Assembly (NCBI GenBank): GCA_938743325.2
Contig: OW568890.1
Location: 62,001-126,000 of the forward strand
Direction: 5' to 3'
From: Pycnococcus provasolii
Taxonomy: Eukaryota; Chlorophyta; Pseudoscourfieldiophyceae; Pseudoscourfieldiales; Pycnococcaceae
DNA length: 64,000 nt
Positions 9,311 through 19,009 of this stretch are shown one piece after another. The notes under the pieces are model-generated. The model did not search any database and had not been told where the DNA came from. It was given only the letters and a program-made list of their open reading frames with translations. Within the stretch, counting starts at the first letter, position 1. Every line of letters begins with the position of its first letter. The translations under genes were made by a program, and so were the position numbers.

Positions 9311-12198
9311 TCACGTCAGCCTCAGCGCCTCCATCGTATCCTTCACTGCCACCTTGAACGAAACCTTAAGGTCAGTCGCAGTGAGGGAACGACGCTTCGA
9401 CATCGTTCCCAGGGTTCCCGTCGAAGACGCGGCAATCTCCTCAACCTTCACGTCCGTAACGTCCTCTGTGTTGATATACAGCTTGAGGCACTTGCTCTTT
9501 GCGCAGTTGCACTTTTTCACCGTGGGCACGCCCGGCGTTCGCCCGGCGGGGCCACAGGCCACCGCCGCCTGGCCGCTGTGAGTCTGCCTTTGCCCGTTTC
9601 GCAGCGAAGGCGTTCTCCCGTTGGCGCCCGGCGTGAGCGCTAGCGTCGTCGCCTGGCTTGGCGTTCCGAATGCCAGCGCGTCAATGTCCACCACCCCTCC
9701 TGTGACAGAGAAAACGGCGCCCTTCTTTGCTGCAGCCTTCTTCGCCACTGGCATGGGCGGTGGCGGAGCCGCCTTCAGCGCCACCGCGTGCTCCACCATG
9801 CCGTCTGCGCCATTCACGAGCACCATGGGCAGAATCGGCGCGTACCACTCAGGCTCGATGCTCTGTCCCTCCTCCGTCAGGAACTTCAGCTGGTTGTCAT
9901 CCGCCTCGGGGAAAAGCACACCAGCGCGCTCCTCGAGCGTCGCCTTCTCCTCCACGACGAGCGCCATGCGCTCCTCCACCTCCTGCGCCGCGGCACCTTG
10001 GCCCTGCAGCTCTTCCACCTGCCGCGTCAACACAGCGAGGCGCTCCTCGAGCATCGCCTTCTCCTGAGCCAGCTGCGATATGCGCGGCGCGATTGCGCGA
10101 TGCGCCGCGGCACCTTGGCCCTGCAGCTCTTCCACCTGCTCATCCTCTTTCACCGCAGCATCCTCAGCTTTCTTCAGGCTGCCGCCGACGACTGCGGGCG
10201 CGGACGCCATGTGCACCTCCGGAGATGCGCACGTCGAGCCTGTGCTTTGCCGGCCCGTCTTCGCGGGAACTGCCGCGAGGGCATCGCGCAATCCGCCGCG
10301 CTTCTGGCCGTCCGGTCCAAGGTTCTGGCAGCCGGTGCATTCGCAACCATCTGAGCAGTACACATTCACCTGGAAGCATTCGCAATACTTCTTCAGGCAG
10401 CCGCTTCGCTTGCATCTGCACCCTCGCTTGTGTCGCGCGGGCGTCTCGAACTGTTCCGTCTCGTTGCCGAGGAACTTGGGCTTGAATGCGAGAGGGTTGC
10501 GGCTCTCGATTTGTGCCCGCGTTTCCCTGACCACCCCCTCGTTCTCCACAAGATTCATGCAATTCTGGCAATTGCAGTTGCGGCAGTACAAGCCAGCGGC
10601 GAAGCACTCACAGTACAGCTTGAGGCACTTGCTCTTTGCGCAGTTGCACTTTTTCACCGTGGGCACGCCCGGCGTTCGCCCGGCGGGGCCACAGGCCACC
10701 GCCGCCTGGCCGCTGTGAGTCTGCCTTTGCCCGTTTGGCAGCGAAGGCGTTCTCCCGTTGGCGCCCGGCGTGAGCGCTAGCGTCGTCGCCTGGCTTGGCG
10801 TTCCGAATGCCAGCGCGTCAATGTCCACCACCCCTCCTGTGACAGAGAAAACGGCGCCCTTCTTTGCTGCAGCCTTCTTCGCCACTGGCATGGGCGGTGG
10901 CGGAGCCGCCTTCAGCGCCACCGCGTGCTCCACCATGCCGTCTGCGCCATTCACGAGCACCATGGGCAGAATCGGCGCGTACCACTCAGGCTCGATGCTC
11001 TGTCCCTCCTCCGTCAGGAACTTCAGCTGGTTGTCATCCGCCTCGGGGAAAAGCACACCAGCGCGCTCCTCGAGCGTCGCCTTCTCCTCCACGACGAGCG
11101 CCATGCGCTCCTCCACCTCCTGCGCCGCGGCACCTTGGCCCTGGCGCCCTGCAGCTCTTCCACCTGCCGCGTCAACACAGCGAGGCGCTCCTCCACCTCC
11201 TGCGCCTCGACTTGTTGGGTCAGCACACCAGCGCGCTTCGCCCGCTTCGTGCCTGCACGGTCCCGTGCGCACGCTTCCCGCTTCGTGCCAGATGCAGCCC
11301 CGCTGTCACCGGCACCGCCAGAGCCGGAAAACTTTGACTTGGTGATTGGGAGTGATACTCCTCCATCATCCCACAGCCAATCAGAAATGGCGAGTAAAAC
11401 AATGTCCGTTTCGGGGGCAGCAGCGGGAAGAGGGGCGGCGGCAGACCGAAAGGAAGACCGGAAGGGGGGCAGGTCGGTGTTAGGTTTAGGCGAAAAAATC
11501 GTACCTTGGAGGACGGTGTCGGTGGCAAGCGGCTCAAAATATTTCATCTCGAGCGTCGACCTTGTCGAGAGAGCATTAATTTGAGCGAAGACGAGGTGCC
11601 AGCGATCCTCCAAGCTCCTTATGGAGAAGATCGCGGCTTGGTCCTTGAGGACGGAGTACTCGATGAAGTCCTTCTCGAAAACGACGACGATCATGGCACT
11701 CGGGCCATGATTGCAAAGCGCTTGCTTGTCGAGGCTTGACCGCTTCTTGTTAGAAGCGTGGTCATAGTGCCGTCCAGACACCTCCTCATAGCCCCGTGCC
11801 TCCATCCGTGCGGCAAGTTGCCTCACTTGCTCCACACTCGGCGGTTTGCAATGATCCTCCCACGTCGGCCTCACGGACTTAAAAAAACACTTGGTATGGT
11901 GTGCAGGAGGACTCGAAAAGCCGAAGGGAATCGAGGCTCGTCCGATCTTCCACCTCGCTTCGCCTGGCGTGGCACCCACCTCCTTCTCGAGCAAATCGGT
12001 CTTTTCGTTGCGTACACTTGACGACAATTTACACGAAGCTCTCGTGACCGTTGAGATCGTCGTCGTCGTCGTCGATGTCTCGCATTTGATGCGCAAGCTC
12101 TTTTTGCCAGGCCAACTCCTAAGAAGGTCTCTAATGGAGAAGGAGGTCGTTGGGCGCAAGATCACATCCACCATTGGGAAGGGTAGCGTCGCAGCCAT
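9311..12198 (-). CDS. CRC-domain (tesmin/TSO1-like CXC) protein with internal partial duplication and frameshift
   Basis: The C-terminal frame (9311 to about 11145) contains two CXC motifs at about 10330-10665, [18 protein letters not shown] and [16 protein letters not shown], separated by a spacer with the RNPLAFKPK element of the LIN54/TSO1 (CPP) family of sequence-specific DNA-binding proteins. Heptad-like Gln/Glu/Leu segments suggest coiled coils. A separate frame from the ATG at 12198 encodes the N-terminal about 350 residues and enters the same duplicated segment, where an 8-bp insertion near 11143 shifts the frame. Without it the two frames would join into one gene of about 960 residues. 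The far C-terminus repeats the region before the CRC and ends after a truncated third CXC ([12 protein letters not shown] then INTED). It may be a damaged allele, an assembly error, or two genes. Confidence 0.75.
9477..11193 (-). repeat. Direct repeat inside the CRC gene (9477-10048 and 10614-11193)
   Basis: About 572 and 580 bp, nearly identical, offset by 1137 bp (379 codons). The size difference is the 8-bp insertion in the copy nearer the gene start (a CAGGGC micro-duplication around 11143). The other copy differs by only a few bases, including the change behind Pro/Arg before NGQRQTHSG. The duplicated unit spans the coiled coil, a linker and the first half of CXC1. Confidence 0.9.
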
Positions 12199-12260
12199 AC
12201 CTGGTATGCTACCTGTCGGGCACCGTTTGAATTCCCCACCCAAACTCTTCAAAAGCTGGA

Positions 12261-12313
12261 GTTAGGGTTAGGGTTAGGGTCAGGGCTCGGGTTAGGGTTA
12301 GGGTTAGGGTTTT
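12261..12313. repeat. Interstitial TTAGGG tract
   Basis: About eight TTAGGG units with two imperfect ones in the middle (GTCAGGGCTCGG). It lies 63 bp upstream of the CRC-gene ATG, and reads as AACCCTAA in that gene's direction, like the plant telo-box. It may be a promoter element or a relic of telomere repair. Confidence 0.8.
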
Positions 12314-12522
12314 ATCGCCGCTGCCGCTCACCACGGGACGCACTTGATAAGTGTGTCCCCCAGGGGGAACCCCAGGCCCCAGGGGTCCACCGATACCCTT
12401 CCGTATGGTAACGATTAGGTCGTAGGGTACCCCCTAGACCTCCGGATACCGGGGGGAAAACGAACAAAGGGGTTCCCCGCACTGGCGGGCCCGGGGGAGG
12501 GGAGGGGACCCATTCCCCGCTC
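12314..12522. other. Divergent spacer between CRC gene and coiled-coil gene
   Basis: GC-rich with runs of G and C (for example around 12350-12385 and 12450-12515) and no open frame of note. It should hold the promoters of both flanking genes. Confidence 0.5.
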
Positions 12523-14226
12523 ATGGCGCAGAGCGACGACGGCACCGTCAAGCTGCAGGAGCCCCCAGCATCCAGCCTGAGCAGCCTCATGGAGAGCAAC
12601 GAGGATCACGTCGTCGAGCTCGTCGATGCCAGCGCAACGCTCGAGGCGGCTCTGGCGGAGCGCGAGAAGGAGCTCAGCGAGGTGATCGTCTCGGAGGCGG
12701 AGGCTGGAAGAATTCTCTAGACGCTCGAGACTGAGGTGAGCACCCTACGAACGCGACTGCAGTCTGGCGAGGCGGAGGCGGGACAAGCTTCCGATGTCAT
12801 GCAGAACGAGCTCGCGGCTCTCGCGGAGGAACTGGCGTCGATGGCTGGCGACAAGGCAAAACAAGCTCCGCCACCTCCCGCGGCTGCCGTCAGGCTGAAC
12901 GCCGCGGCTGTGCTCCGCGAGGATGCGCTCTACAAGAAGAAGCAGGCGGAGGAGGCGCGCATGATCGCGACGTACGAGACGGAGCTGCGCGACTCCGTGC
13001 CCTTCGAGGTGTGGCAGCGCCGCATGAAAGATGACGACGAGGCGGAGCGGCAGGAGGACATTCAGCGGCGGCGGCTCGACGCGGTGGCAAGTGGAGAGGC
13101 GGCGATCCGCATTCGCAAGGAGGCTGTGGAGGAGAAGCACCTCGAGGTGCTGAAGGCACGCGAGGAGGCGAGGCAGAAGTTGGCGCTGCGCGAGGAGGAG
13201 ATGGACGTGGAGCGCGAGGCGAACAAGGTACGCCGTGAGATTGTCATCGAGGAGCGCGAGCGTGTTAAGATCTCGAAGGAGAAGCTCGCGGTGGAGAAGA
13301 AGCAGGCTGACGAGCGCCTGGCTGAGAGAACGGAGGCTGAGCACCTGCTCGCGGAGATTCGCGCGATGGAGCAGAAGAAGAAGGAGGACATTATTCGCCA
13401 GCTGCGTGCGATCGAGCGTGTTCAGGACACGTCGAAGAAGGCGGTGTTTGATCCGACGACCATGGCAGGTCACGGGCTTCTCGAGGAGATGACGCTGACT
13501 GAGCTGCAGCAACGCCTTGAGACGGTGAAGCGCCACCGCCAGGAGGATGAGGAGCGTCAGCGTGCTGAGATTCACCGCCTCAAGAGCCGTCGCGAGGATA
13601 AGATTCTCTCCAAGGCTGAGAACATCAAGCGCATCCGCGACATGGCGAACGTTTCAGGAACTATGCGCCGCGAGGAGCGCAAGGAGGCGGAGAGGGTGCG
13701 CTTAGCTGCCGAGCTTCGAGCGAGAGAGGATGGCATGCTTGTGCTTCGCGATAAACTGCACGATAAGAAGATGCAGAAGCTCGAGGGGCAGAAGCGCCTT
13801 GCGGCGGAGATGAAGCGCATCCGCTTCGAGCAGGAAATCCAGGCTGCCGGCGCGGCGCAGCTAGAGGAGCACAAGTTCAAGCAGCTCCAGAAGGGAGCCG
13901 AGCGCGAGCTCTCTCACAAGCAGTTCGAGACAAAAGAAGAGGCTGAGACGTACGAGAAGACGCGCGCGAAGGAGTGGCAGATCAAACTTCAGAATGTCAG
14001 AACGGAGAAGCGCGAGAAGCGCGAGTTTCTGCACAACTACAACGCACGCGTCAAGGTGCAGCAGGAGCTCACGACTGCGGCTGAGACGTCCAAGGCGACA
14101 CGGAAGAAGAACATGGTTTCTACGGAGCACACGCGCTTGTCAACGGCGCGCGGAGGGTTCCCCGCGAACTCGCAGACATTCTGGGTGCTGAAGGAGGAGC
14201 GTGAGCACGGCACTTTGCCGTCATGA
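12523..14226 (+). CDS. Long coiled-coil (TPH-like, probable ciliary) protein with an in-frame TAG
   Basis: From the ATG at 12523 the frame is open to 14226 except for one TAG at 12718-12720. The sequence reads as continuous coiled coil on both sides (KELSEVIVSEAEAGRIL, stop, TLETEVSTLRTRLQ). The remaining about 500 residues are charged heptads rich in Glu, Arg and Lys, typical of trichohyalin-plectin-homology proteins of axonemes (for example MRREERKEAERVRLAAELRA). A CFAP99-like identity is possible but I cannot confirm it. Flanks of the TAG would also fit a 39-bp intron (gt at about 12682, ending ctctag at 12720), whose removal keeps the frame. Alternatives are a null allele, a sequencing error, or translation starting downstream. 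Confidence 0.65.
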
Positions 14227-14501
14227 ATGTGATTGCAACAGGCAACATGCACGCCCTCTTGCTGCACGAGGAGCGCCTCATGCGCGCAGCGGCGCACTTA
14301 CACTTACAAGCTACATGTAATATATGTACACCACCATCGAATTACCTCCATGAATTGCTGAACTTTCCCGCCTCAAAAATTCAGGGATTTGAATAAATTC
14401 CTCTGCCTGCTTCGCGCCGCTACCCCTTCCCTGGAATATACGTGCGCAAGAAAATTCGGAGAACGAAAACATCTTCTCACCCTTTTGATCCAATTCAAAT
14501 C

Positions 14502-16349
14502 ATGGTTGCCACACCTCAGGCTGCTGCTGCTCCCGCCGCCGCTGCTGCACGTCGTCGACGACGTGCCAACAGAACTGACGAGCCACATGTCGCGTCACCG
14601 AGTCCAAACCCCAGGATGAGGAAAAACAATGAAAAGGACGACGATGTTGATGATGACAACGGCGAGAACAAGACAAAGATAAAGACGCCAACGCCGACGC
14701 CGACGCCGACAACAACAAATCAAATTCTTCGCCTCCTCCCCGTCGTCGTAAGTAGTCTCTTCGTCGTCGTTGGAATCCCTCTACTGTTCATCATGCTACC
14801 GCTGAACAATAACAAAAGCGACACAAGCCGCGCGCCTGTGTATTGCATTCCATCATCACAGCGACACAATCTGCAACCGATCATGAACGCGCTGAACAAA
14901 GCTGGGTGGCATTTCGCGTCGTCTTGTACACCTTCCAAGAACATCGATCTGATCTGGTCCTTTCAAAGTCCCTTTCAACATCACGAAAGCAATCCGCACA
15001 ACCTACCTTCGCTTGTGTGGCATCTCAACGATGATGAGAAGCAATTTCTGCCGTCGGGTCTGCCCGCTTCGAGGTTCACGCTTGTAAATCACATCCCAGG
15101 CAGTGGCTACTTTACGCGAAAGGAAAATCTCGCGAAACTCAGCATCGACATCCCAGGCATCCCGCCTACGTTTCGCATGCCAGACGAAAGAGATGCGTTG
15201 TTGGCGCATGCGAAGCTAAATCCTAACAAGAATTGGATACGCAAGGATTTAAGTCATCGCGGAGTGAGCATGCTATCATCTTTAACTAACGAACTCGACG
15301 AAGACGACAGCGAGGAATTTCTTGTGCAGCAACTCATCTCGCCTTACCTCATCGGCAATAAAATGTTTGATATTGGCCTGTACGTCATCGTCACGTCCAT
15401 TCGTCCTCTCAGGGCGTACGCACTACATGACGTGCTCATTCGCATGTGCGAGGACGATTACACGACGCATGATCCTAATAATGAGAAATCGTACGTGATC
15501 GCCTCCGACTACCTGCCACCGTGGAATAATGCAGAACTGCGCAAATACTACGTGAGAGGCCACACGACGGCAAATGTTCTGCTTGCACACCTCACGCGTG
15601 AGGATGCCAGCACAGGCGAACGACGTTTGGCAAACACGCTCTTCGCAACCTTGCATGGAACAGCAGCCGCGGTACTCACGCACGCCCAGGAGTCGATGCA
15701 TGCACAGATGCATGCACAGGCGCGGCGTTTCTCCAAGGACGGCGCGCCTGTGCACACGGAGAGATTCTTTCACATGTACAGGCTTGACTTCGTCGTCGAC
15801 GACCAACTTAACGTTCACCTGCTTGAGGTGAACCAATCTCCTAACATGAGTCCACGTCACACTCCTGGCTTGACGCCGTTCTTCGAACGGCTTGCGTACA
15901 GCTTGATTTCCATCCTTGGATTGCGCGACGGTGGCTTCAATCGCCACACGAGCCGCAGTGGTTCATATGCGTGCGAGATTACCGACGACTGCCACTTACG
16001 TGTTCCTTGGAACGAGGTGGATGTGGGATTTGACGTATGTCACGAACCATGCCGAGCGAACTGTAGTGCGAAGAGAGAGTGCTTGCTGTGCCGGCCATGC
16101 CGAACCGCACGCCAGGCGAACATGATTCGCACGATGGTGTCGGAGATGAGGAATCGCGAGGCTTTCTACCACCGCATCTGGCCCATTTCGTCCAAAGAGA
16201 GGATGAAGAGGCAGCAACAAACTACTACTACAACAACAACTACTACTGCTACTCTGCCGCCGCCACTTCTTTCCTCGATTGAGGACATCCACGCACAGAT
16301 CTTTGTTGACCACATGTGTCGCACTGCCGCAGACAAGTCTTGGTGCTAG
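14502..16349 (+). CDS. Membrane-anchored tubulin-tyrosine-ligase-like (ATP-grasp) protein
   Basis: The ATG at 14502 gives about 615 residues. A basic, Ala/Pro-rich N-terminus is followed by one hydrophobic helix (LRLLPVVVSSLFVVVGIPLL, about residues 78-102), consistent with a type II signal anchor. The body carries TTL-family ATP-grasp signatures: NWIRKDLSHRGVSML, EEFLVQQLISPYLIGNKMFD, IGLYVIVTSIRPLRAYA, and YRLDFVVDDQLNVHLLEVNQ with SPNMSP. A Cys cluster (CHEPCRANCSAKRECLLCRPC) sits near the C-terminus. TTL enzymes ligate amino acids to protein side chains, usually tubulin, in the cytosol. The anchor and Cys-rich tail suggest a lumenal or extracellular substrate here, which is an inference. 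Stop is TAG. Confidence 0.78.
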   Translation: MVATPQAAAAPAAAAARRRRRANRTDEPHVASPSPNPRMRKNNEKDDDVDDDNGENKTKIKTPTPTPTPTTTNQILRLLPVVVSSLFVVVGIPLLFIMLPLNNNKSDTSRAPVYCIPSSQRHNLQPIMNALNKAGWHFASSCTPSKNIDLIWSFQSPFQHHESNPHNLPSLVWHLNDDEKQFLPSGLPASRFTLVNHIPGSGYFTRKENLAKLSIDIPGIPPTFRMPDERDALLAHAKLNPNKNWIRKDLSHRGVSMLSSLTNELDEDDSEEFLVQQLISPYLIGNKMFDIGLYVIVTSIRPLRAYALHDVLIRMCEDDYTTHDPNNEKSYVIASDYLPPWNNAELRKYYVRGHTTANVLLAHLTREDASTGERRLANTLFATLHGTAAAVLTHAQESMHAQMHAQARRFSKDGAPVHTERFFHMYRLDFVVDDQLNVHLLEVNQSPNMSPRHTPGLTPFFERLAYSLISILGLRDGGFNRHTSRSGSYACEITDDCHLRVPWNEVDVGFDVCHEPCRANCSAKRECLLCRPCRTARQANMIRTMVSEMRNREAFYHRIWPISSKERMKRQQQTTTTTTTTTATLPPPLLSSIEDIHAQIFVDHMCRTAADKSWC

Positions 16350-16366
16350 GTTTCACGACTCACCCA

Positions 16367-16368
<2 letters not shown>

Positions 16369-16406
<38 letters not shown>
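16369..16406. repeat. (GT)19 microsatellite
   Basis: A perfect dinucleotide run in the 120-bp spacer between the convergent TTL-like and MON1 genes. Confidence 0.95.
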
Positions 16407-16410
<4 letters not shown>

Positions 16411-16468
16411 GTGTAATCGGGAATTCGGGGTTTCTACATACTGTACAAAAAATCAAAGACTCCCACTC

Positions 16469-18112
16469 CTACTCCCACAGCACTGCGCCGTTCGGTGCAA
16501 GTGCGCCTGCGTCGGAGAGAGCTGCAGGTGCAAGCAGCGATCTACGCTCCTCCGCCTTTGCCCACGCAACAAAACGATTGCACAGGGCAACGGCAGTCGC
16601 CTGCTCGGTGGAAGGAGGCAGGACGATCGTCGCCTCGAAACCTTCTCCCACACATGCCAATGCGCATGTTTTCGAGTCAACGTTCCAGACGACACGCATG
16701 GGATCTGCACCTGGCGGTCCATCGACGCGTTCGGGGTCGGCACGTCGCAGCGCATCGCTCGGAGCGTTCGCGCCACGCTCGATCGGATCCTTCATCATCC
16801 GTCTTGCAGCCATCAGCGCGCTCGCAGCCTCTTCGCCGACGTAGTCGCCAGCACTCACGAGCAAGTGCTGATCGATTGTCGGGCGCACGTACATGCCCAT
16901 GCCATTTTCCAAGCACGAGGTAGCCTGTGCGCCGCGTCGGCGTCCCCACAGCTCGTCAAATGCATTGGACAAACCCGACGCGCCATCCATGGGTGCTTCG
17001 AGTGCGGCATGGACGTACAAGCGCCGACGGCGCAGTGCAGGGAACGACGCCGCATCCGTAGAAACAAGCACGAGCACGACACCCTCGCCGTGGCTACCGC
17101 CACCGTCCACGTCATTGCCGTCGCCGCCGCTCGCGGGCAGGAATGCCACCAGCGCATGTGCGTAGGCGTTTGGCCCAAGTGTGTACGGAAGGCAGATGGG
17201 CATGAGGTGGTCTCGCAGAGGATCGCGAAATTCCGTCGGCTGCTCGTGGTGCACGCCACTTGTTTCCGCGTCAAGTCTCCACCTCATGCCGGCGACGTGG
17301 TGGCACACGAGCTGCACGTCGTCGGGATGCCACCCAAGCTTCTTGCCACGGCCGCACATGCGTGGGTTCTGTGCAAGTGCGAGCACGCCGCCTGTGCGCG
17401 AGTCGACGAGAAGGCCTAGTGCGAGGCTGGCGTCGTCGTCCTCGCCGCTCGACTCGAGCAAAGCCGCACGTAGCAGCGCGATCGATCCCGCATCTTCCGG
17501 CGCCCGCGGAGCCGCCGCGACGAGGCGCTCCGCCGCGGCGTCACTGCGTGCTCCGGAGAGGCTGGCAATGAGGCGCCGTCGCACCGTTGCGGATGGCACG
17601 GGTGCGACGGCAAACGTGCCCGTGTGCCAGCCAGGATCGCGGCACGTTGACCTCCACAGCCCGTCGAGCGACGGCGCAAGACCGTCGAGCGTGCGAGACA
17701 CGTCGAACGTCGGCTTGCGCGCAGCGATCACCTCAAACTGGTTGGTGAGCTGCATGAGCAAGGCGGCGTGAACGAGAGCGAGGCACCGGTGAGCGGGAAG
17801 AGGCAAGGACGCGTCGTGTGCACACACATACCATAGCACGCCTCTCTTCAGGAAAGCGAGCGCGACGTCACCCACGCGCGCGTATCTGAGAGCTCCGGGT
17901 GGTGTTGCGTCGGAGGAGTCGCCGCCGCCGCCGCCGATGCCGCCGGCGGATATAGGCCCTTCGTGCTGCTGCTCGAAGCTTGAGAGTAGCGCGCTTGCGA
18001 CACCCGCCACCGGCGCGTGCGTGTGTGCGTCCGTTCCCCCGGAAACGAACACGGGCTTGCCGTTGAGCGAGCCGACGACGAGCAGCAGCGGCGAGGTGAA
18101 ATCGTGCGGCAT
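16469..18112 (-). CDS. MON1: Vacuolar fusion protein MON1 homologue
   Basis: A 547-residue protein starting at the ATG at 18112 (a longer frame upstream has no better start and overlaps the divergent DDX11 gene). The N-terminal longin-like domain has LLVVGSLNGKPVFVSGGTD, GDVALAFLKRGVLWYVCA and LMQLTNQFEVIAARKPTFDV with SRTLDG, which follow the MON1/FUZ/HPS1 pattern. The middle has LGWHPDDVQLVCHHVAGM and HLMPICLPYTLGPNAYAHAL, matching MON1 DLxLL and PICLP regions. The end (CVGEGFEATIVLPPSTEQA, WAKAEE) fits the third longin. By family knowledge MON1 pairs with CCZ1 as the guanine-nucleotide exchange factor for Rab7 on late endosomes. Acidic/Gly inserts make it Gly/Ala-rich compared with animal MON1. 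Stop is TAG. Confidence 0.85.
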   Translation of the reverse strand: MPHDFTSPLLLVVGSLNGKPVFVSGGTDAHTHAPVAGVASALLSSFEQQHEGPISAGGIGGGGGDSSDATPPGALRYARVGDVALAFLKRGVLWYVCAHDASLPLPAHRCLALVHAALLMQLTNQFEVIAARKPTFDVSRTLDGLAPSLDGLWRSTCRDPGWHTGTFAVAPVPSATVRRRLIASLSGARSDAAAERLVAAAPRAPEDAGSIALLRAALLESSGEDDDASLALGLLVDSRTGGVLALAQNPRMCGRGKKLGWHPDDVQLVCHHVAGMRWRLDAETSGVHHEQPTEFRDPLRDHLMPICLPYTLGPNAYAHALVAFLPASGGDGNDVDGGGSHGEGVVLVLVSTDAASFPALRRRRLYVHAALEAPMDGASGLSNAFDELWGRRRGAQATSCLENGMGMYVRPTIDQHLLVSAGDYVGEEAASALMAARRMMKDPIERGANAPSDALRRADPERVDGPPGADPMRVVWNVDSKTCALACVGEGFEATIVLPPSTEQATAVALCNRFVAWAKAEERRSLLAPAALSDAGALAPNGAVLWE

Positions 18113-18307
18113 TATTACTGGGGGGAACGAAAATGACCAATGGTGGGCATCCGAAGGGACACCTTTGACGTTTCGGGGATTCGTTATGAGTAGACTATCG
18201 TAACATGTTTTAGGGACGATTGGGGTTTGGGTTTGGGTTTGGATTTCGCGCCCTCCCCTCCCCTCCCCTCCCCTCCCTCGTTCCCCTTCCCTCCCGCCTC
18301 TCTGGCC
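18113..18307. promoter_or_regulatory. Shared divergent promoter region, MON1 / DDX11
   Basis: Only 195 bp separate the two start codons. It contains GGGGTTTGGGTTTGGGTTTG (about 18221-18241) followed by a run of CCCCT units (about 18250-18285). Both genes must be driven from here. I cannot assign individual factor sites. Confidence 0.6.
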
Positions 18308-18615
18308 ATGGCCGCCGACGCCGACGACGCCGAGGATGAAGAGGAGCATGAAGATGATAAGCAGCACAATACCAGTTTCGGGTTCCCGTACTCGTCTCCG
18401 TACGACGTGCAAACCGCACTCATGAACACGCTGCACAATACGCTCGCCTCAGCGTCAGCACCAACACAATCAACGGAGGGGCAGCAGCAGTCATCCATTG
18501 CCATCATGGAGTCGCCAACGGGCACAGGAAAGACGCTCACGCTGCTATGCGCAACACTCGCGTACATGAAGCAACAACTTGAACGAAACACAAAAGAACG
18601 GGAATGCTGCAACGC

Positions 18616-18646
<31 letters not shown>

Positions 18647-18978
18647 GAAGAAGAAGAACCGTCGTGGATCGTTGACGCCGCGAACGAAGCCACGACAGAA
18701 GCAGATACCGCAACCAGCAGCGCGATACAAACACGTGCCAAACAAAAGGCTAAGGCACGCACAACGAAGAGGGCAGCAGCAGTAGCAGCGTTCAAACAGA
18801 AAGAAAATAATGGAAAACACGCGAATCAGACTGCGCGCGACGGCGAGTCCGACGGCGCCTCCGCCCACGACGACGACAATGACGCACTCCTCGATCCGTG
18901 GGATAGCGACGATGACGCAAATCGTCAACGAAGAGCACGTGGACGAACCTCTTCCGGACTATCCTCCTCCTCCTCCTC

Positions 18979-19009
<31 letters not shown>

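Noticed and set aside
9621-11345. Plus-strand open frames across the CRC gene
   Set aside because: They are repeated shadows of the duplicated segment; the CRC motifs on the minus strand decide the coding strand.
12718-12720. Reassigned TAG codon
   Set aside because: Other intact genes in the window end with TAG, so the code is probably standard.
12745-13575. Leu-rich minus-strand frame
   Set aside because: Antisense of Glu/Arg-rich coiled coil (CTC/CTT complement), not a gene.
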